The notes under the pieces: model-generated
Databases searched by the model: none
Seen by the model: only the letters and a program-made list of their open reading frames with translations
Told to the model about the DNA's origin: nothing
In this document: positions 32,719 to 44,163 of the stretch, one piece after another
Position numbering within the stretch: position 1 is the first letter of the stretch
Layout of the letters: each line of letters starts with the position of its first letter
NCBI RefSeq assembly: GCF_026343945.1
Contig: NZ_JAPKNJ010000003.1
Span: 372,001-436,000, forward strand
Reading direction: 5' to 3'
Length of the DNA stretch: 64,000 bases
Source: Kaistia algarum
Lineage (GTDB): Bacteria > Pseudomonadota > Alphaproteobacteria > Rhizobiales > Kaistiaceae
Made by a program: the position numbers and the translations under genes

Positions 32719-33570
32719 TCACAGAGTCCGGCGCGCCTCGGCAACGGCGACCGTCAGCGTCATGGCGAGGGCGAGCGTGGCGGAGAGCGAACGGAAGCCT
32801 TCATAGTCGGCCTCGACCACTTCGAACCAGACGCCGGATGTAGGAATGAGCGGGCTGAACGGGCTGTCGGTGATGACGACGAGCGGCGTGCCCTGGTCGC
32901 CGATCTGGCGCGCATAGGCGAGCGTCGCCGAGGCGTAGGGCGTGAATGAGATGGCGATGGCGGCATCATTCGGGCCGGCGAACGCAAGCGTCTCGGGGTC
33001 CGTGCCCTGCGCCGAGCCGATCAGCACGGTCTTCACGCCGAGCTTGCCGAAGGCGTAGCTCATATAGGTGGTAAGCGGAAAAGAGCGGCGCTGGCCGATC
33101 AGATAGATCGTCTCGGCGCGCGCCAGCAGCGCCACGGCCGCCTCGATCCGGGGTACCTCGATACGCTCGCGCAGCGCGCCCACAGAGCGCTCTACTGCAT
33201 CGCAAAAGCCCGAAAACAGCTCTCCGGTCTTCGTGCCATCGCCGGCATGCGAGCGCAGATGCGACAGGCGTTCGGTATAGCTGGCCGGCCGGTCGCGCAG
33301 CCGGTCCTGGAACACGTTCTGCAGTTCGGAGAAGCCTTGATAGCCGAAGGCCTGGGCGAAGCGGACCAGCGTCGAGGGCTGAACCTCTGCCTTCTCCGCG
33401 ATCGAGGCGGCCGTGCCGAAGGCGACGTCATCGGGATTGGCCATGGCGTAGAGCGCGACCTGGGCAAGGCGCTTCGGCAGCTCGTTCTGACGGCTCACCA
33501 TCAAATTGCGCAGGGTCCAGAAATCGCGCGGGGGCGCCGAATCTGCGGGGTCGGCCGGGTTGCTTGCCAT
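32719..33570 (-). CDS. iolR: RpiR-type transcriptional regulator of inositol catabolism
   Basis: A 283-residue RpiR/MurR family regulator. An N-terminal HTH_6 domain (residues about 20-95, AEKAEVQPSTLVRFAQAFGYQGFSELQ) is followed by a SIS sugar-phosphate-binding domain (about 125-260, IYLIGQRRS, AIAISFTPYASATLAYA, VVITDSPFSPL). Position before iolC, D, E, B matches the Sinorhizobium order, where IolR represses the pathway and is released by a late intermediate. The ATG at 33570 follows GGGAAGAGAGAGA. The identity as IolR rests on context. Confidence 0.9.
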   Translation of the reverse strand: MASNPADPADSAPPRDFWTLRNLMVSRQNELPKRLAQVALYAMANPDDVAFGTAASIAEKAEVQPSTLVRFAQAFGYQGFSELQNVFQDRLRDRPASYTERLSHLRSHAGDGTKTGELFSGFCDAVERSVGALRERIEVPRIEAAVALLARAETIYLIGQRRSFPLTTYMSYAFGKLGVKTVLIGSAQGTDPETLAFAGPNDAAIAISFTPYASATLAYARQIGDQGTPLVVITDSPFSPLIPTSGVWFEVVEADYEGFRSLSATLALAMTLTVAVAEARRTL

Positions 33571-33660
33571 TCTCTCTCTTCCCCGGTTTCGCGCGAACGG
33601 TCAATCGGCTCCACAACCCCTTGACGCCCGAGGGTGATGTGAAATAGATATTCCATCAAT

Positions 33661-33692
33661 CGTGATAACGGTCAATTCATTCCATTATCACG
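33661..33692. promoter_or_regulatory. Dyad in the divergent iolR / iolI-like promoter region
   Basis: Arms CGTGATAA and TTATCACG are perfect complements around 16 bases that contain ATTCATTCC. Just beside it the minus strand reads GGAATATCTATTTC, one base from GGAA-N6-TTCC. The 201-base gap divides iolR from the plus-strand inositol uptake genes, so this is a likely shared control region. Confidence 0.5.
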
Positions 33693-33771
33693 TCTTCGGA
33701 GCGAGTTTGCCTCGGCATGGGGCGGTCCGATCCCGGAGATCCTGAACCGGCCGCTGATCGGGAGGATGCGG

Positions 33772-34596
33772 ATGGTGCGTTTCGCGCTCAATCACATGGT
33801 GGCTCCGCGCCTTGGCCATGCCGCTTTTTTCGATCTGGCGGGGGCGCTCGGGATCGATGCCATCGAAATCCGCAATGACCTCCAGGATGTTGCCATCCTC
33901 GACGGCACGCCCGCGGCGCGGATCGCCGAGGACGCCCGCTCGCGCGGGCTTTCGGTCCGCTCGATCAATGCACTGCAGCGCTTCAACGAATGGTCGCCGG
34001 TGCGGGCCGAGGAGGCGAGGGCGCTGGCCGATTATGCCGCCGGCTGCGGCGCCGCGGCCCTGGTGCTTTGCCCCGTCAATGGCGGGAACTGGCAATTGGC
34101 GGATTCCGCTCGTCTTTCCGGTCTGCGCGAGGCCCTCGAAGGCCTGGCGCCAATCCTGGAGGCGGCCGGCATCGAGGGACTCGTCGAGCCGCTCGGCTTT
34201 CCGGAATGTTCGCTGCGGCTGAAGCGCGAGGCCGTGGACGCCATCGACGACGTCGGCGTTTCCAATCGTTTTCGCCTTGTGCACGACACGTTCCATCACG
34301 CGGTTGCGGGCGAAGCCGAGATATTCCCGGCGCGTACCGGCCTCGTTCACATCTCGGGTGTTGCCGACCGGTCTTCGCCGGTCTCGGCCCTGCGCGATCC
34401 GCACCGGGTCCTCATCGGCGGCGACGACCGCATCGACAATATCGGGCAGATCCGCGCGCTCGTGGCCGGCGGCTACCAAGGCTATTTCTCATTCGAGCCT
34501 TTCGCCAAGGAAATTCATGAAATCAACGACATAGAGGGAGCGCTCCGCGCGAGCCTTGCCTATGTCGACCAGGAGCTTCGGGCAGCTGCGGCTTGA
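33772..34596 (+). CDS. iolI: Sugar isomerase/epimerase TIM-barrel protein, likely inosose isomerase
   Basis: A 274-residue AP-endonuclease-2-fold TIM barrel. Metal-site residues appear in VEPLGFPE, RLVHDTFHH, VHISGV and FSFEPFA. IolI in Bacillus interconverts 2-keto-myo-inositol and 1-keto-D-chiro-inositol; this protein opens the plus-strand inositol uptake operon and fits that role. The ATG at 33772 is preferred over 33766 because GGGAGG stands exactly six bases before it. The exact isomerase activity is inferred from family and context. Confidence 0.75.
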   Translation: MVRFALNHMVAPRLGHAAFFDLAGALGIDAIEIRNDLQDVAILDGTPAARIAEDARSRGLSVRSINALQRFNEWSPVRAEEARALADYAAGCGAAALVLCPVNGGNWQLADSARLSGLREALEGLAPILEAAGIEGLVEPLGFPECSLRLKREAVDAIDDVGVSNRFRLVHDTFHHAVAGEAEIFPARTGLVHISGVADRSSPVSALRDPHRVLIGGDDRIDNIGQIRALVAGGYQGYFSFEPFAKEIHEINDIEGALRASLAYVDQELRAAAA

Positions 34597-34706
34597 GGGA
34601 GCCGTAGTTTCGAGAAGACGGGACCGAAGGTTCCGGAAGAAATGGCCCTGGGAGGGGCACCGGACAAAAGACAAAGGTGGGTCCGGCACCAGTGGAGGAG
34701 ATCAAC

Positions 34707-35630
34707 ATGAAGCGCATTCTCTTCGCCCTTGCGGCGTCGACCCTGCTTTCGACCTCGGCATTTGCCGGCACGATTGGCGTCTCGATGGCCAATTCCGATA
34801 CGTTCCTGACGGTGCTCCGGAACGGCATCGAGAATTATGCCAAGGAGAAGAACCAGCCGGTAACGATCGAGATCGCCGAGGACGACGTCAGCAAGCAGGT
34901 CAGCCAGGTCCAGAACTTCATCGCCGCCAAGGTCGATGCGATCATCGTCAACGCGGTCGATACTTCGGCGACGCCGACCATCACCAAGTTGGCCGCCGAC
35001 GCCGGCATCCCGCTTGTCTATGTCAACCGCCAGCCGACCGACGTCGATGCGCTGGGTGACAAGGCCGCCTTCGTCGCTTCGGACGAAGTCGAGTCGGGCA
35101 CGCTCGAAACCAAGGAAGTCTGCCGGATTCTGGGCGGCAAAGGCGACATCCTGATCATGGTCGGCGATCTCGCCAACCAGGCCGCGGTCCAGCGGACCAA
35201 GGACATCCACGACGTGATCGCGACGCCGGAATGCGCCGGCATGAAGATCCTCGACGAGCAGACCGCCGTTTGGGATCCGGTGAAGGCGCAGGACTTGATG
35301 ACCAACTGGATATCGGCCGGCCTGAAGCCTGCCGCGGTCATCGCCAACAATGACAACATGGCGATTGGCGCGATCCAGGCCATGAAGGCGGCCGGCTGGA
35401 ACATGAACGACGTGGTGGTCGCCGGCATCGACGCGACGCAGGAAGCGCTCGCCGCCATGAAGGCGGGCGATCTCGATGTGACCGTCTTCCAGAACGCGGC
35501 GGCCCAGGGCCAGGGCTCGCTTGACGCGGCGATGAAGCTCGCCGCCGGCGGCAAGGTCGAGAAGAAGAACTACGTGCCCTTCGAACTCGTCACGCCGGCC
35601 AACATGGCCGATTACATGAGCAAGAACTAA
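34707..35630 (+). CDS. Sugar (probably inositol) ABC transporter substrate-binding protein
   Basis: A 307-residue periplasmic protein of the ribose-type Peripla_BP_4 family. The signal peptide KRILFALAASTLLSTSAFA is cleaved near residue 20. The family core is seen in VSMANSDTFLTVLRNGI, VDAIIVNAVDTSATPTI, IPLVYVNRQP, AVIANNDNMAIGAIQA and VVAGIDATQEALAAMK. The ATG at 34707 follows GGAGGAG by 7 bases. Its place between iolI-like and iolG genes points to myo-inositol as the ligand, as for IbpA of Caulobacter. A hairpin after the stop probably stabilises its mRNA. Confidence 0.9.
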   Translation: MKRILFALAASTLLSTSAFAGTIGVSMANSDTFLTVLRNGIENYAKEKNQPVTIEIAEDDVSKQVSQVQNFIAAKVDAIIVNAVDTSATPTITKLAADAGIPLVYVNRQPTDVDALGDKAAFVASDEVESGTLETKEVCRILGGKGDILIMVGDLANQAAVQRTKDIHDVIATPECAGMKILDEQTAVWDPVKAQDLMTNWISAGLKPAAVIANNDNMAIGAIQAMKAAGWNMNDVVVAGIDATQEALAAMKAGDLDVTVFQNAAAQGQGSLDAAMKLAAGGKVEKKNYVPFELVTPANMADYMSKN

Positions 35631-35641
35631 GGCAATCTCTC

Positions 35642-35667
35642 GGGGCGCGCCGTATCAGGCGCGTCCC
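35642..35667 (+). other. Intercistronic hairpin after the binding-protein gene
   Basis: Arms GGGGCGCGCC and GGCGCGTCCC (one G-U pair) with loop GTATCA, between the binding-protein stop and the ATPase start and without a T run. Such hairpins after binding-protein genes often protect the upstream message and set a higher level of the binding protein than of the membrane parts. Confidence 0.6.
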
Positions 35668-35699
35668 GTCTCGTCCGGTCCGGCGTATCGGAGAAGCCT

Positions 35700-37238
35700 A
35701 TGCTCAGTCCGCAGACGATGAAGGCGGTGCGCGAGAGCGGCGCCGTGCCCGGCGCGCCCTTCCTGCTGGAGGTTGAGGGCGTCCGGAAGGAATTTCCCGG
35801 TGTCGTCGCGCTCGACAACGTCCAGTTCCGCCTGAGGCGCGGCACGGTCCATGCGCTGATGGGCGAAAACGGGGCCGGCAAGTCGACGCTGATGAAAATC
35901 ATCGCCGGCATCTATACGCCGGATGCGGGCTCGTTTCGGTTGCGCGGCGTGGATATCCGCCTGCAGTCGCCGCTCGACGCGCTGGAGAACGGTATCGCGA
36001 TGATCCATCAGGAACTGAACCTGATGGCGTCGATGAGTGTCGCGGAGAATATCTGGATCCGTCGCGAGCCGCTGAACCGCTTCGGCTTCGTCAATCATGG
36101 CGCCATGCGCCGGATGACGCGCGACCTCTTCGAGCGCCTGTCGATCGACCTCGATCCCGATGCCGAACTCGGCACGCTCAGCGTCGCCGCGCGGCAGATG
36201 GTCGAGATCGCCAAGGCAGTGTCCTATGATTCCGATGTGCTGATCATGGACGAGCCGACCTCGGCGCTGACCGAGCGCGAAGTCGACCATCTCTTCCGCA
36301 TCATCCGCAAGCTGCGCGAGGACGGAAAGGGCATCGTCTACATCACCCACAAGATGAACGAGCTTTTCGAGATCGCCGACGAAGTCTCGATCTTCCGCGA
36401 CGGCCGCTATATCGGCACGCACAGCTCGGACGACGTCACGCGCGACGACATCATCCGCATGATGGTCGGCCGCGAAATAACGCAGATGTTTCCGAAGGAA
36501 GAGGTGCCGATCGGCGAGGTCGTGCTGTCCGTGCGCGATCTCGGCCTAGAGGGCGTCTTTCGCGATGTCTCCTTCGATCTCCGTGCGGGCGAAATCCTGG
36601 GCGTTGCCGGTCTCGTAGGCTCGGGCCGCAGCAACATTGCCGAGGCATTGTTCGGTGTGACGCCGGCAACTTCGGGCACGATCGCGATCCGGGGCAAACA
36701 GACCGTCGTCGATGCGCCGACCACCGCCATGGCGAATGGCATGGCGTTCCTGACCGAGGATCGCAAGGAAACCGGCTGCTTCCTGCTGCTCGACGTGCTC
36801 GAGAACACGCAGATGGCGGTGCTGACGCGCAGTTATTCCCGCTTCGGCTTCGTCGCGCAGGGGAGCCTGACGCGCGACTGCGAGGCGATGACGACGGCGC
36901 TGCGCGTCAAGACGCCCAATCTGCAGGAAACCGTGCTGAACCTCTCGGGCGGCAACCAGCAGAAGGTGCTGATCGCGCGCTGGCTGCTGACCAAGCCGAG
37001 TATCCTCATCCTGGATGAGCCGACGCGCGGCATCGATGTCGGCGCGAAATCCGAGATTCACCGGCTGATCTCGAAGCTCGCCGGGGAGGGGGTCGCCGTC
37101 ATCATGATCTCGTCGGAGATGCCGGAAATCCTCGGCATGAGCGATCGGATCATGGTGATCCACGAGGGACGCGTCACCGGCTTCCTCGACCGATCCGAAG
37201 CCGACCAGATCAAGATCATGGACCTCGCTTCGCACTAG
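35700..37238 (+). CDS. Sugar (probably inositol) ABC transporter ATP-binding protein
   Basis: A 512-residue two-domain ATPase of the RbsA/MglA class. Domain one has Walker [10 protein letters not shown], the signature [12 protein letters not shown] and Walker [12 protein letters not shown]. Domain two has the usual degenerate P-loop region [23 protein letters not shown] and [13 protein letters not shown]. It powers the importer formed by the binding protein and permease on each side. The start at 35700 follows GGAGAAGCCT; an internal ATG at 35718 is possible. Cytoplasmic face of the membrane. Confidence 0.95.
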   Translation: MLSPQTMKAVRESGAVPGAPFLLEVEGVRKEFPGVVALDNVQFRLRRGTVHALMGENGAGKSTLMKIIAGIYTPDAGSFRLRGVDIRLQSPLDALENGIAMIHQELNLMASMSVAENIWIRREPLNRFGFVNHGAMRRMTRDLFERLSIDLDPDAELGTLSVAARQMVEIAKAVSYDSDVLIMDEPTSALTEREVDHLFRIIRKLREDGKGIVYITHKMNELFEIADEVSIFRDGRYIGTHSSDDVTRDDIIRMMVGREITQMFPKEEVPIGEVVLSVRDLGLEGVFRDVSFDLRAGEILGVAGLVGSGRSNIAEALFGVTPATSGTIAIRGKQTVVDAPTTAMANGMAFLTEDRKETGCFLLLDVLENTQMAVLTRSYSRFGFVAQGSLTRDCEAMTTALRVKTPNLQETVLNLSGGNQQKVLIARWLLTKPSILILDEPTRGIDVGAKSEIHRLISKLAGEGVAVIMISSEMPEILGMSDRIMVIHEGRVTGFLDRSEADQIKIMDLASH

Positions 37239-37267
37239 GCGGGCAGGGGGGAGTTGGGAGAGACGTC

Positions 37268-38299
37268 ATGGCGAGCGAAGCGGAAGCCAGAGTGCAGGGC
37301 GCCAAGAGCGTTGTTCCGTCGGGCAAGCGTAAGCTGCCACCCGAACTATCCATCCTCGGCGTCCTCGTCGGCATCGCCCTGATCTTCGAGATCCTCGGCT
37401 GGATCTTCGTCGGCCAGAGCTTCCTCGCCAATCAGCAGCGTCTGACCATCATCGTGCTGCAGGTCTCGGTGATCGGCATCATCGCTGTCGGCGTGACGCA
37501 GGTGATCATCACGGGCGGTATCGATCTCTCATCCGGATCGGTGGTCGGGTTCACGGCCATGGTGGCGGCGAGCCTGGCGCAGAATTCGGACTATGCCCGC
37601 GCCGTCTATCCCTCGCTCACGGGCCTTCCGATCATCGTCCCGGTGATCGCCGGACTGGTGGTCGGGCTGTTGGCGGGAACCATCAATGGGACGCTGATCG
37701 CCTATACCGGCATCCCGCCCTTCATCGCGACGCTGGGAATGATGGTGACGGCGCGGGGCCTTGCCAAATGGTACACGCGCGGCCAGCCCGTTGCGCTGCT
37801 GCAGGACCGCTTCGCTGCGATCGGATCGGGCGTCTGGCCCGTGGTCATCTTCCTGACCGTCGCCGCCATCTTCTATGTCGCGCTCAAATATACACGCTAC
37901 GGCAAGTTCACTTATGCGATCGGCGCCAATCCGCAGGCTGCACGCGTTTCCGGCATCAATATCGGCAAGCATCTGATTAAGGTCTACGCCGTTGCCGGCC
38001 TGCTTTCCGGCCTTGCCGGTGTGGTGACCGCCGCGCGCGTCGCCTCCGGCCAGCCGGGCATGGGCGTCATGTATGAACTCGATGCCATCGCGGCCGTCGT
38101 CATCGGCGGCACGTCGCTGACCGGCGGCGTCGGCCGCATCACCGGCACGGTAATCGGCGTCGTCATCCTCGGCGTCGTCACCTCCGGATTCACTTTCCTG
38201 CGGATCGACGCGTATTATCAGGAGATCGTGAAGGGCATGATCATCGTCGCCGCCGTCATCGTCGACCAGCAGCGCCAGCGCCGCCGCAAGAAGGTCTGA
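37268..38299 (+). CDS. Sugar (probably inositol) ABC transporter permease
   Basis: A 343-residue RbsC-type permease with about ten membrane helices. Family signatures are ITGGIDLSSGSVVG, GTINGTLIAYTGIPPFIATLG and AVVIGGTSLTGGVGRITGT. The N-terminus has about 30 hydrophilic residues. The basic tail RQRRRKK is cytoplasmic by the positive-inside rule. The start follows GGGAGAGACGTC. Compared with the permease at the window start, this one lacks a fused propeller. It forms an operon with the genes on both sides. Confidence 0.95.
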   Translation: MASEAEARVQGAKSVVPSGKRKLPPELSILGVLVGIALIFEILGWIFVGQSFLANQQRLTIIVLQVSVIGIIAVGVTQVIITGGIDLSSGSVVGFTAMVAASLAQNSDYARAVYPSLTGLPIIVPVIAGLVVGLLAGTINGTLIAYTGIPPFIATLGMMVTARGLAKWYTRGQPVALLQDRFAAIGSGVWPVVIFLTVAAIFYVALKYTRYGKFTYAIGANPQAARVSGINIGKHLIKVYAVAGLLSGLAGVVTAARVASGQPGMGVMYELDAIAAVVIGGTSLTGGVGRITGTVIGVVILGVVTSGFTFLRIDAYYQEIVKGMIIVAAVIVDQQRQRRRKKV

Positions 38300-38336
38300 T
38301 CCTCCGTTCCAAGCTGTCTCTCCGGGAGAACATGTC

Positions 38337-39461
38337 ATGCAGTCGATCGGCGTCGGCCTGATCGGGACCGGCTATATGGGAAAATGCCATGCGCTTGCCT
38401 GGAACGCGGTGGCGCCGACCTTCGGCGATGTGACGCGGCGGCCGCGCCTCGTCCATCTTGCCGAAGTGAACGCCGATCTTGCGGCGCAGAAGGCGGGCGA
38501 GTTCGGCTTCGAGAAATCGACCGGCCATTGGCGCGATGTCGTGGCCGACCCGGAAGTTGACATCGTCTCGATCACGACGCCGAACGCCTTCCATGCCGAG
38601 ATGGCGATCGCGGCGATGGATGCCGGCAAGCATGTCTGGTGCGAGAAGCCGATGGCGACATCGATGGCGGACGCGGACGCCATGCTGGCGGCGGCGCGGC
38701 GGTCGGAGCGGGTCACGGCGCTCGGCTACAACTACATCCAGAACCCAGCGATGCGGCACATGAAGGCGCTGGTCGATCAGGGGGCGATCGGCGCCGTCAA
38801 CCACATCCGCATCGAGATGGACGAGGACTTCATGGCCGACGCCAAGGCGCCGTTTGGCTGGAAGAGCGAGGCCGGATCGGGTCACGGCGCGCTCGACGAT
38901 TTCGGCGTCCATCCGCTGTCGCTGCTCACGGTCTTTTTCGGCCGCGTCGCCCGCGTCGTCGCCGATTTGGCCAAGCCCTATCCGTCTCGCCAGACCGCTG
39001 ATGGCACGTCGCGCGCCGTAGAGACCGCCGACATCGCCAACATCCTGTTCCGACTGGAGGACGGCGTCTCGGGCGTGTTGCAGCTCAACCGCTCGGCCTG
39101 GGGGCGCAAGGGACGGATCGCGGTCCAGATCTTCGGCTCCGAGGGGACGATCGCATTCGACCAGGAGCGGATGAACGAATTGCAGATCTTCGAGGCGCGC
39201 GGACCCGTCGCGAACCAGGGCTTCCGCACCATCCTGACCGGGCCGGTCCATCCGCCCTATGCCCGCTTCGTCGCCGCGCCGGGCCATGGCCTTGGTTTCA
39301 ACGATCTGAAGGTGATCGAGGCGCGCGAGATTCTGAAGCGGGTCGCGGGCGAGCCGGCGCATATCATCGACTTTGAGACCGGCCATTCGATCGAGCGCAC
39401 CGTGGCCGCGATGGCCAGGTCGTTCGAGACGGGCGGCTGGACCGATGTCGGATCTTCCTGA
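38337..39461 (+). CDS. Gfo/Idh/MocA family oxidoreductase
   Basis: A 374-residue NAD(P)-dependent sugar or inositol dehydrogenase. The Rossmann domain begins VGLIGTGYMGKCHA, followed by the family motif CEKPMA (catalytic Lys) and a C-terminal domain with DDFGVHPLSL (catalytic His). In inositol loci a second Gfo/Idh enzyme next to IolG commonly handles scyllo-inositol or D-chiro-inositol; the exact substrate here is not readable. GGAGAACATGTC precedes the start by a normal distance. It follows the permease gene by 37 bases. Confidence 0.88.
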   Translation: MQSIGVGLIGTGYMGKCHALAWNAVAPTFGDVTRRPRLVHLAEVNADLAAQKAGEFGFEKSTGHWRDVVADPEVDIVSITTPNAFHAEMAIAAMDAGKHVWCEKPMATSMADADAMLAAARRSERVTALGYNYIQNPAMRHMKALVDQGAIGAVNHIRIEMDEDFMADAKAPFGWKSEAGSGHGALDDFGVHPLSLLTVFFGRVARVVADLAKPYPSRQTADGTSRAVETADIANILFRLEDGVSGVLQLNRSAWGRKGRIAVQIFGSEGTIAFDQERMNELQIFEARGPVANQGFRTILTGPVHPPYARFVAAPGHGLGFNDLKVIEAREILKRVAGEPAHIIDFETGHSIERTVAAMARSFETGGWTDVGSS

Positions 39462-39502
39462 CCAAATTCATTCTGGATAGACGTCTTGGCGAGGAGCGGA
39501 AC

Positions 39503-40498
39503 ATGACGGTGAGACTGGGTCTCTTGGGCGCCGGGCGAATTGGCAAGGTGCATGCGCGGGCGATCGCCGCCAATCCCGGCGCGAAGCTCGTCGCGGTCGC
39601 GGATGCCTTCGCCGATGCGGCGGCAGAGCTGGCGGCGAGCTCCGACGCCGAGGTGCGCTCGGCGGATGCGATCCTCGCGGCAGGCGATATCGACGCCGTG
39701 CTGATCACGACGCCGACCGACCTGCACGCCACCATGATCGAGCGGGCGGCGCGGGCGAAGAAGGCGATCTTCTGCGAGAAGCCGATCGATCTCGACGTCG
39801 CCCGCGTGCGGAACTGCCTCGCTGTCGTGGCAAGCGAGAATGCGAAGCTGATGGTCGGCTTCAACCGCCGCTTCGATCCGAATTTCGTCGAGGTTCGCCG
39901 GCAGATCGACGAGGGCGCGATCGGCAAGGTCGAGATGGTGTCGATCGTTTCGCGCGATCCCGGCCCGCCGCCGGCCGACTATATCAAGCGCTCCGGCGGC
40001 CTGTTCCGCGACATGACCATCCATGATTTCGACATGGCGCGCTTCCTGCTCGGCGAGGAGCCGGCAACCGTCTACGCGAGCGCCTCGGTGCTGGTCGATC
40101 CGGAGATCGGGGAACTCGGCGACTATGACAGCGCCTCGGTCGTGCTGACGACGAAGTCGGGCCGGATCGCGCAGATCTCCAATTCGCGCCGCGCGAGCTA
40201 TGGTTATGACCAGCGCATCGAGGTGCATGGCTCGAAGGGGCTCGTCAGCGCCGAAAACCTCCGCGCCACCAACATCGAAATCGCCAATGGCGACGGCTAT
40301 CGCCGCGAGCCGCTGCTGAACTTCTTCATGACGCGCTACACCGAAGCCTATCGCGCCGAGATCGCCGCCTTCATCGCGGCGGTCGAGCGTGGCGGACCGA
40401 TCACGCCCTCCGGCGATGATGGGCTCAAGGCGCTGGTGCTCGCCGATGCCGCGCTGCGATCGGCGAAGGAGAAGCGTGTGGTTCATCTGGAAGAATAG
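39503..40498 (+). CDS. iolG: Inositol 2-dehydrogenase
   Basis: A 331-residue Gfo/Idh/MocA enzyme of the length and pattern of myo-inositol 2-dehydrogenase: LGLLGAGRIGKVHARAI at the nucleotide-binding end, CEKPIDLD with the catalytic Lys, GFNRRFDPNF, and RDMTIHDFDMARFL with the catalytic Asp and His. It oxidises myo-inositol to 2-keto-myo-inositol with NAD, the first step before IolE. It is the last gene of the plus-strand operon and converges on cueR with 30 bases between stops. Confidence 0.93.
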   Translation: MTVRLGLLGAGRIGKVHARAIAANPGAKLVAVADAFADAAAELAASSDAEVRSADAILAAGDIDAVLITTPTDLHATMIERAARAKKAIFCEKPIDLDVARVRNCLAVVASENAKLMVGFNRRFDPNFVEVRRQIDEGAIGKVEMVSIVSRDPGPPPADYIKRSGGLFRDMTIHDFDMARFLLGEEPATVYASASVLVDPEIGELGDYDSASVVLTTKSGRIAQISNSRRASYGYDQRIEVHGSKGLVSAENLRATNIEIANGDGYRREPLLNFFMTRYTEAYRAEIAAFIAAVERGGPITPSGDDGLKALVLADAALRSAKEKRVVHLEE

Positions 40499-40528
40499 CG
40501 CCCGCGAGGCGTCGGCCGGTCCGTCGAC

Positions 40529-40968
40529 CTATCGTCTGAAGCCGGCCCTGCGACTGGGTTTGGCTGCCGGCTCCGGCGGCGCCGCGCCATCGGCAAAATC
40601 GTCGAGGATCGGGCAATCCGGCCGCTCGTCGCCATGGCAGTGGCTGGCGAGATGGCGCAGCGTCTTCGCCATGCTCTCCAGTTCGCGGATGCGGCGCTCG
40701 ATATCGGCGACGTGGTCGTCGGCGATCCGCTTTACTTCGGCGCTGGCGCGGTTCTTGTCGCGCCAGAGCGCCAGCAGCGCGCCCATCTCCTCGACCGAGA
40801 AGCCGAGATCACGGGCGCGGCGGATGAAGCGCAGCGTAGCCACATTCTGGTCGGAATAGAGCCGATAGCCGGCCTCGGTGCGCGCCGCCGCCGGGATCAG
40901 GTCGATCTGCTCATAGTAGCGGATCATCTTGGCCGAGACGCCTGAGGCGGCCGATGCTTCGCCGATAT

Positions 40969-40972
<4 letters not shown>
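40529..40972 (-). CDS. cueR: Copper-responsive MerR-family regulator
   Basis: A 147-residue MerR-type activator. The winged helix-turn-helix ([19 protein letters not shown]) is followed by a dimerisation helix and the Cu(I)-binding loop CHGDERPDC with Cys112 and Cys120, the same numbers as in E. coli CueR. The C-terminal tail is about 12 residues longer than usual. Its ATG overlaps the copA stop (ATGA), so it is translated from the copA message and is autoregulated. The target promoters at 43292-43322 and 43339-43369 have the 19-base spacer that needs MerR-type distortion. Confidence 0.95.
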
Positions 40973-43257
<2,285 letters not shown>

Positions 43258-43291
43258 CGGATTGGTTCCCTTTCTAGGGGTGATGACGAGA

Positions 43292-43322
43292 TAGGTAGAG
43301 CTTCCCATCATGGGAAGGTCAA
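43292..43322 (-). promoter_or_regulatory. CueR-type promoter of copA
   Basis: On the minus strand: -35 TTGACC, 19-base spacer, -10 TACCTA. The spacer holds the palindrome CTTCCCATGATGGGAAG. A 19-base spacer is too long for normal sigma70 use and is the mark of MerR/CueR-activated promoters. Confidence 0.85.
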
Positions 43323-43338
43323 GAGGTCGATTTGGTGC

Positions 43339-43369
43339 TTGACCTTGCCATGATGGGAAGGGTCATCTT
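43339..43369 (+). promoter_or_regulatory. CueR-type promoter of copZ
   Basis: On the plus strand: -35 TTGACC, 19-base spacer, -10 CATCTT. The spacer has the near-palindrome CCTTGCCATGATGGGAAGG, almost the same as in the divergent copA promoter. The -10 ends 30 bases before the copZ start. Confidence 0.8.
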
Positions 43370-43399
43370 CACCACGTCTTCTATCCAAGGAGTTCGAAA

Positions 43400-43597
43400 G
43401 TGCTGGTTCTGAAAGTTCCGGAAATGTCGTGCGGGCACTGCGTCGCGACGATCGAGAAGGCGGTGCGGTCGGTCGATCCATCGGCGCAGGTCGCTGCCGA
43501 CATCGCGGCGAAATTCGTCCAGGTCGAGACGTCCTTCCCGGAAGCTGCAATTCGCGCGGCCATGTCCGAGGTTGGCTATGAGACCGTTCCTGCCTAG
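43400..43597 (+). CDS. copZ: Copper chaperone, heavy-metal-associated domain
   Basis: A 65-residue single HMA domain. The metal motif is MSCGHC (Cys11, Cys14), and the fold pattern (LVLKVPEM, helix CVATIEKAVRSVD, FVQVETSF, helix AIRAAMSEVGY) is complete. It would carry Cu(I) to CopA in the cytoplasm. The GTG start follows AAGGAG by 7 bases. It has its own CueR-type promoter, and its stop overlaps the stop of the convergent DoxX gene by 4 bases. Confidence 0.93.
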   Translation: MLVLKVPEMSCGHCVATIEKAVRSVDPSAQVAADIAAKFVQVETSFPEAAIRAAMSEVGYETVPA

Positions 43598-43989
43598 GAC
43601 CGACGACCCGCATCCAGGCTGAAGGCGCCGGGTCCGGCCGCGGCCAGATAGAGAAACACGAAGCAGAACAGGATCGGCCCGTCGCCCTGATTGCGCAGGG
43701 GGAAGAAGTCGATCGGCGCATGCTCCATGAAATAGGCGATCGCCATCTCGCCCGAGAGCAGGAAGGCGACCGGCCGCGTGAAGAGCCCGATCAAGAGCAG
43801 CAGGCCGCCGACGATCTCGATGATGCCGGCGATCCAGAACAGCGAGAACATCGGCAGGCCGTCCATCATCGCATCCTGCGGAAATCCCATGATCTTGCTG
43901 GTGCCGTGCTCCAGGAAGAGGAGGGCGGCGACGATGCGCAGGGCGGCAAGCAATTGCGGCTGCCAACGCTCCAGGAATTTGAATTCCAT
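43594..43989 (-). CDS. DoxX family membrane protein
   Basis: A 131-residue protein with four membrane helices. It matches the DoxX family: LRIVAALLFLEHGTSKIMGFP at the first helix, FWIAGIIEIVGGLLLLIGLFTRPVAFLLSGEMAIAYF in the middle. Family roles are poorly defined and include redox or thiol stress links. The start at 43989 follows GAGGAGGACATC. It lies beside the copper genes but has its own upstream region, so a link with copper is only positional. Confidence 0.9.
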   Translation of the reverse strand: MEFKFLERWQPQLLAALRIVAALLFLEHGTSKIMGFPQDAMMDGLPMFSLFWIAGIIEIVGGLLLLIGLFTRPVAFLLSGEMAIAYFMEHAPIDFFPLRNQGDGPILFCFVFLYLAAAGPGAFSLDAGRRS

Positions 43990-44163
43990 GATGTCCTCCT
44001 CGCTCGCGTCGACCTAGTCCGTCGGGTTCGTCTCCCGCCAATCTTAGGCCTTTCCCGCCGCGCCGCGTTCACGATCGGGGGAGCGGCGGTTGAAGCCATG
44101 TGGGAACGAAGCGCAAGGCTTGGAATTGAGTTTCCGACGCCGCTTGTGGCGAAGGAGATCACT

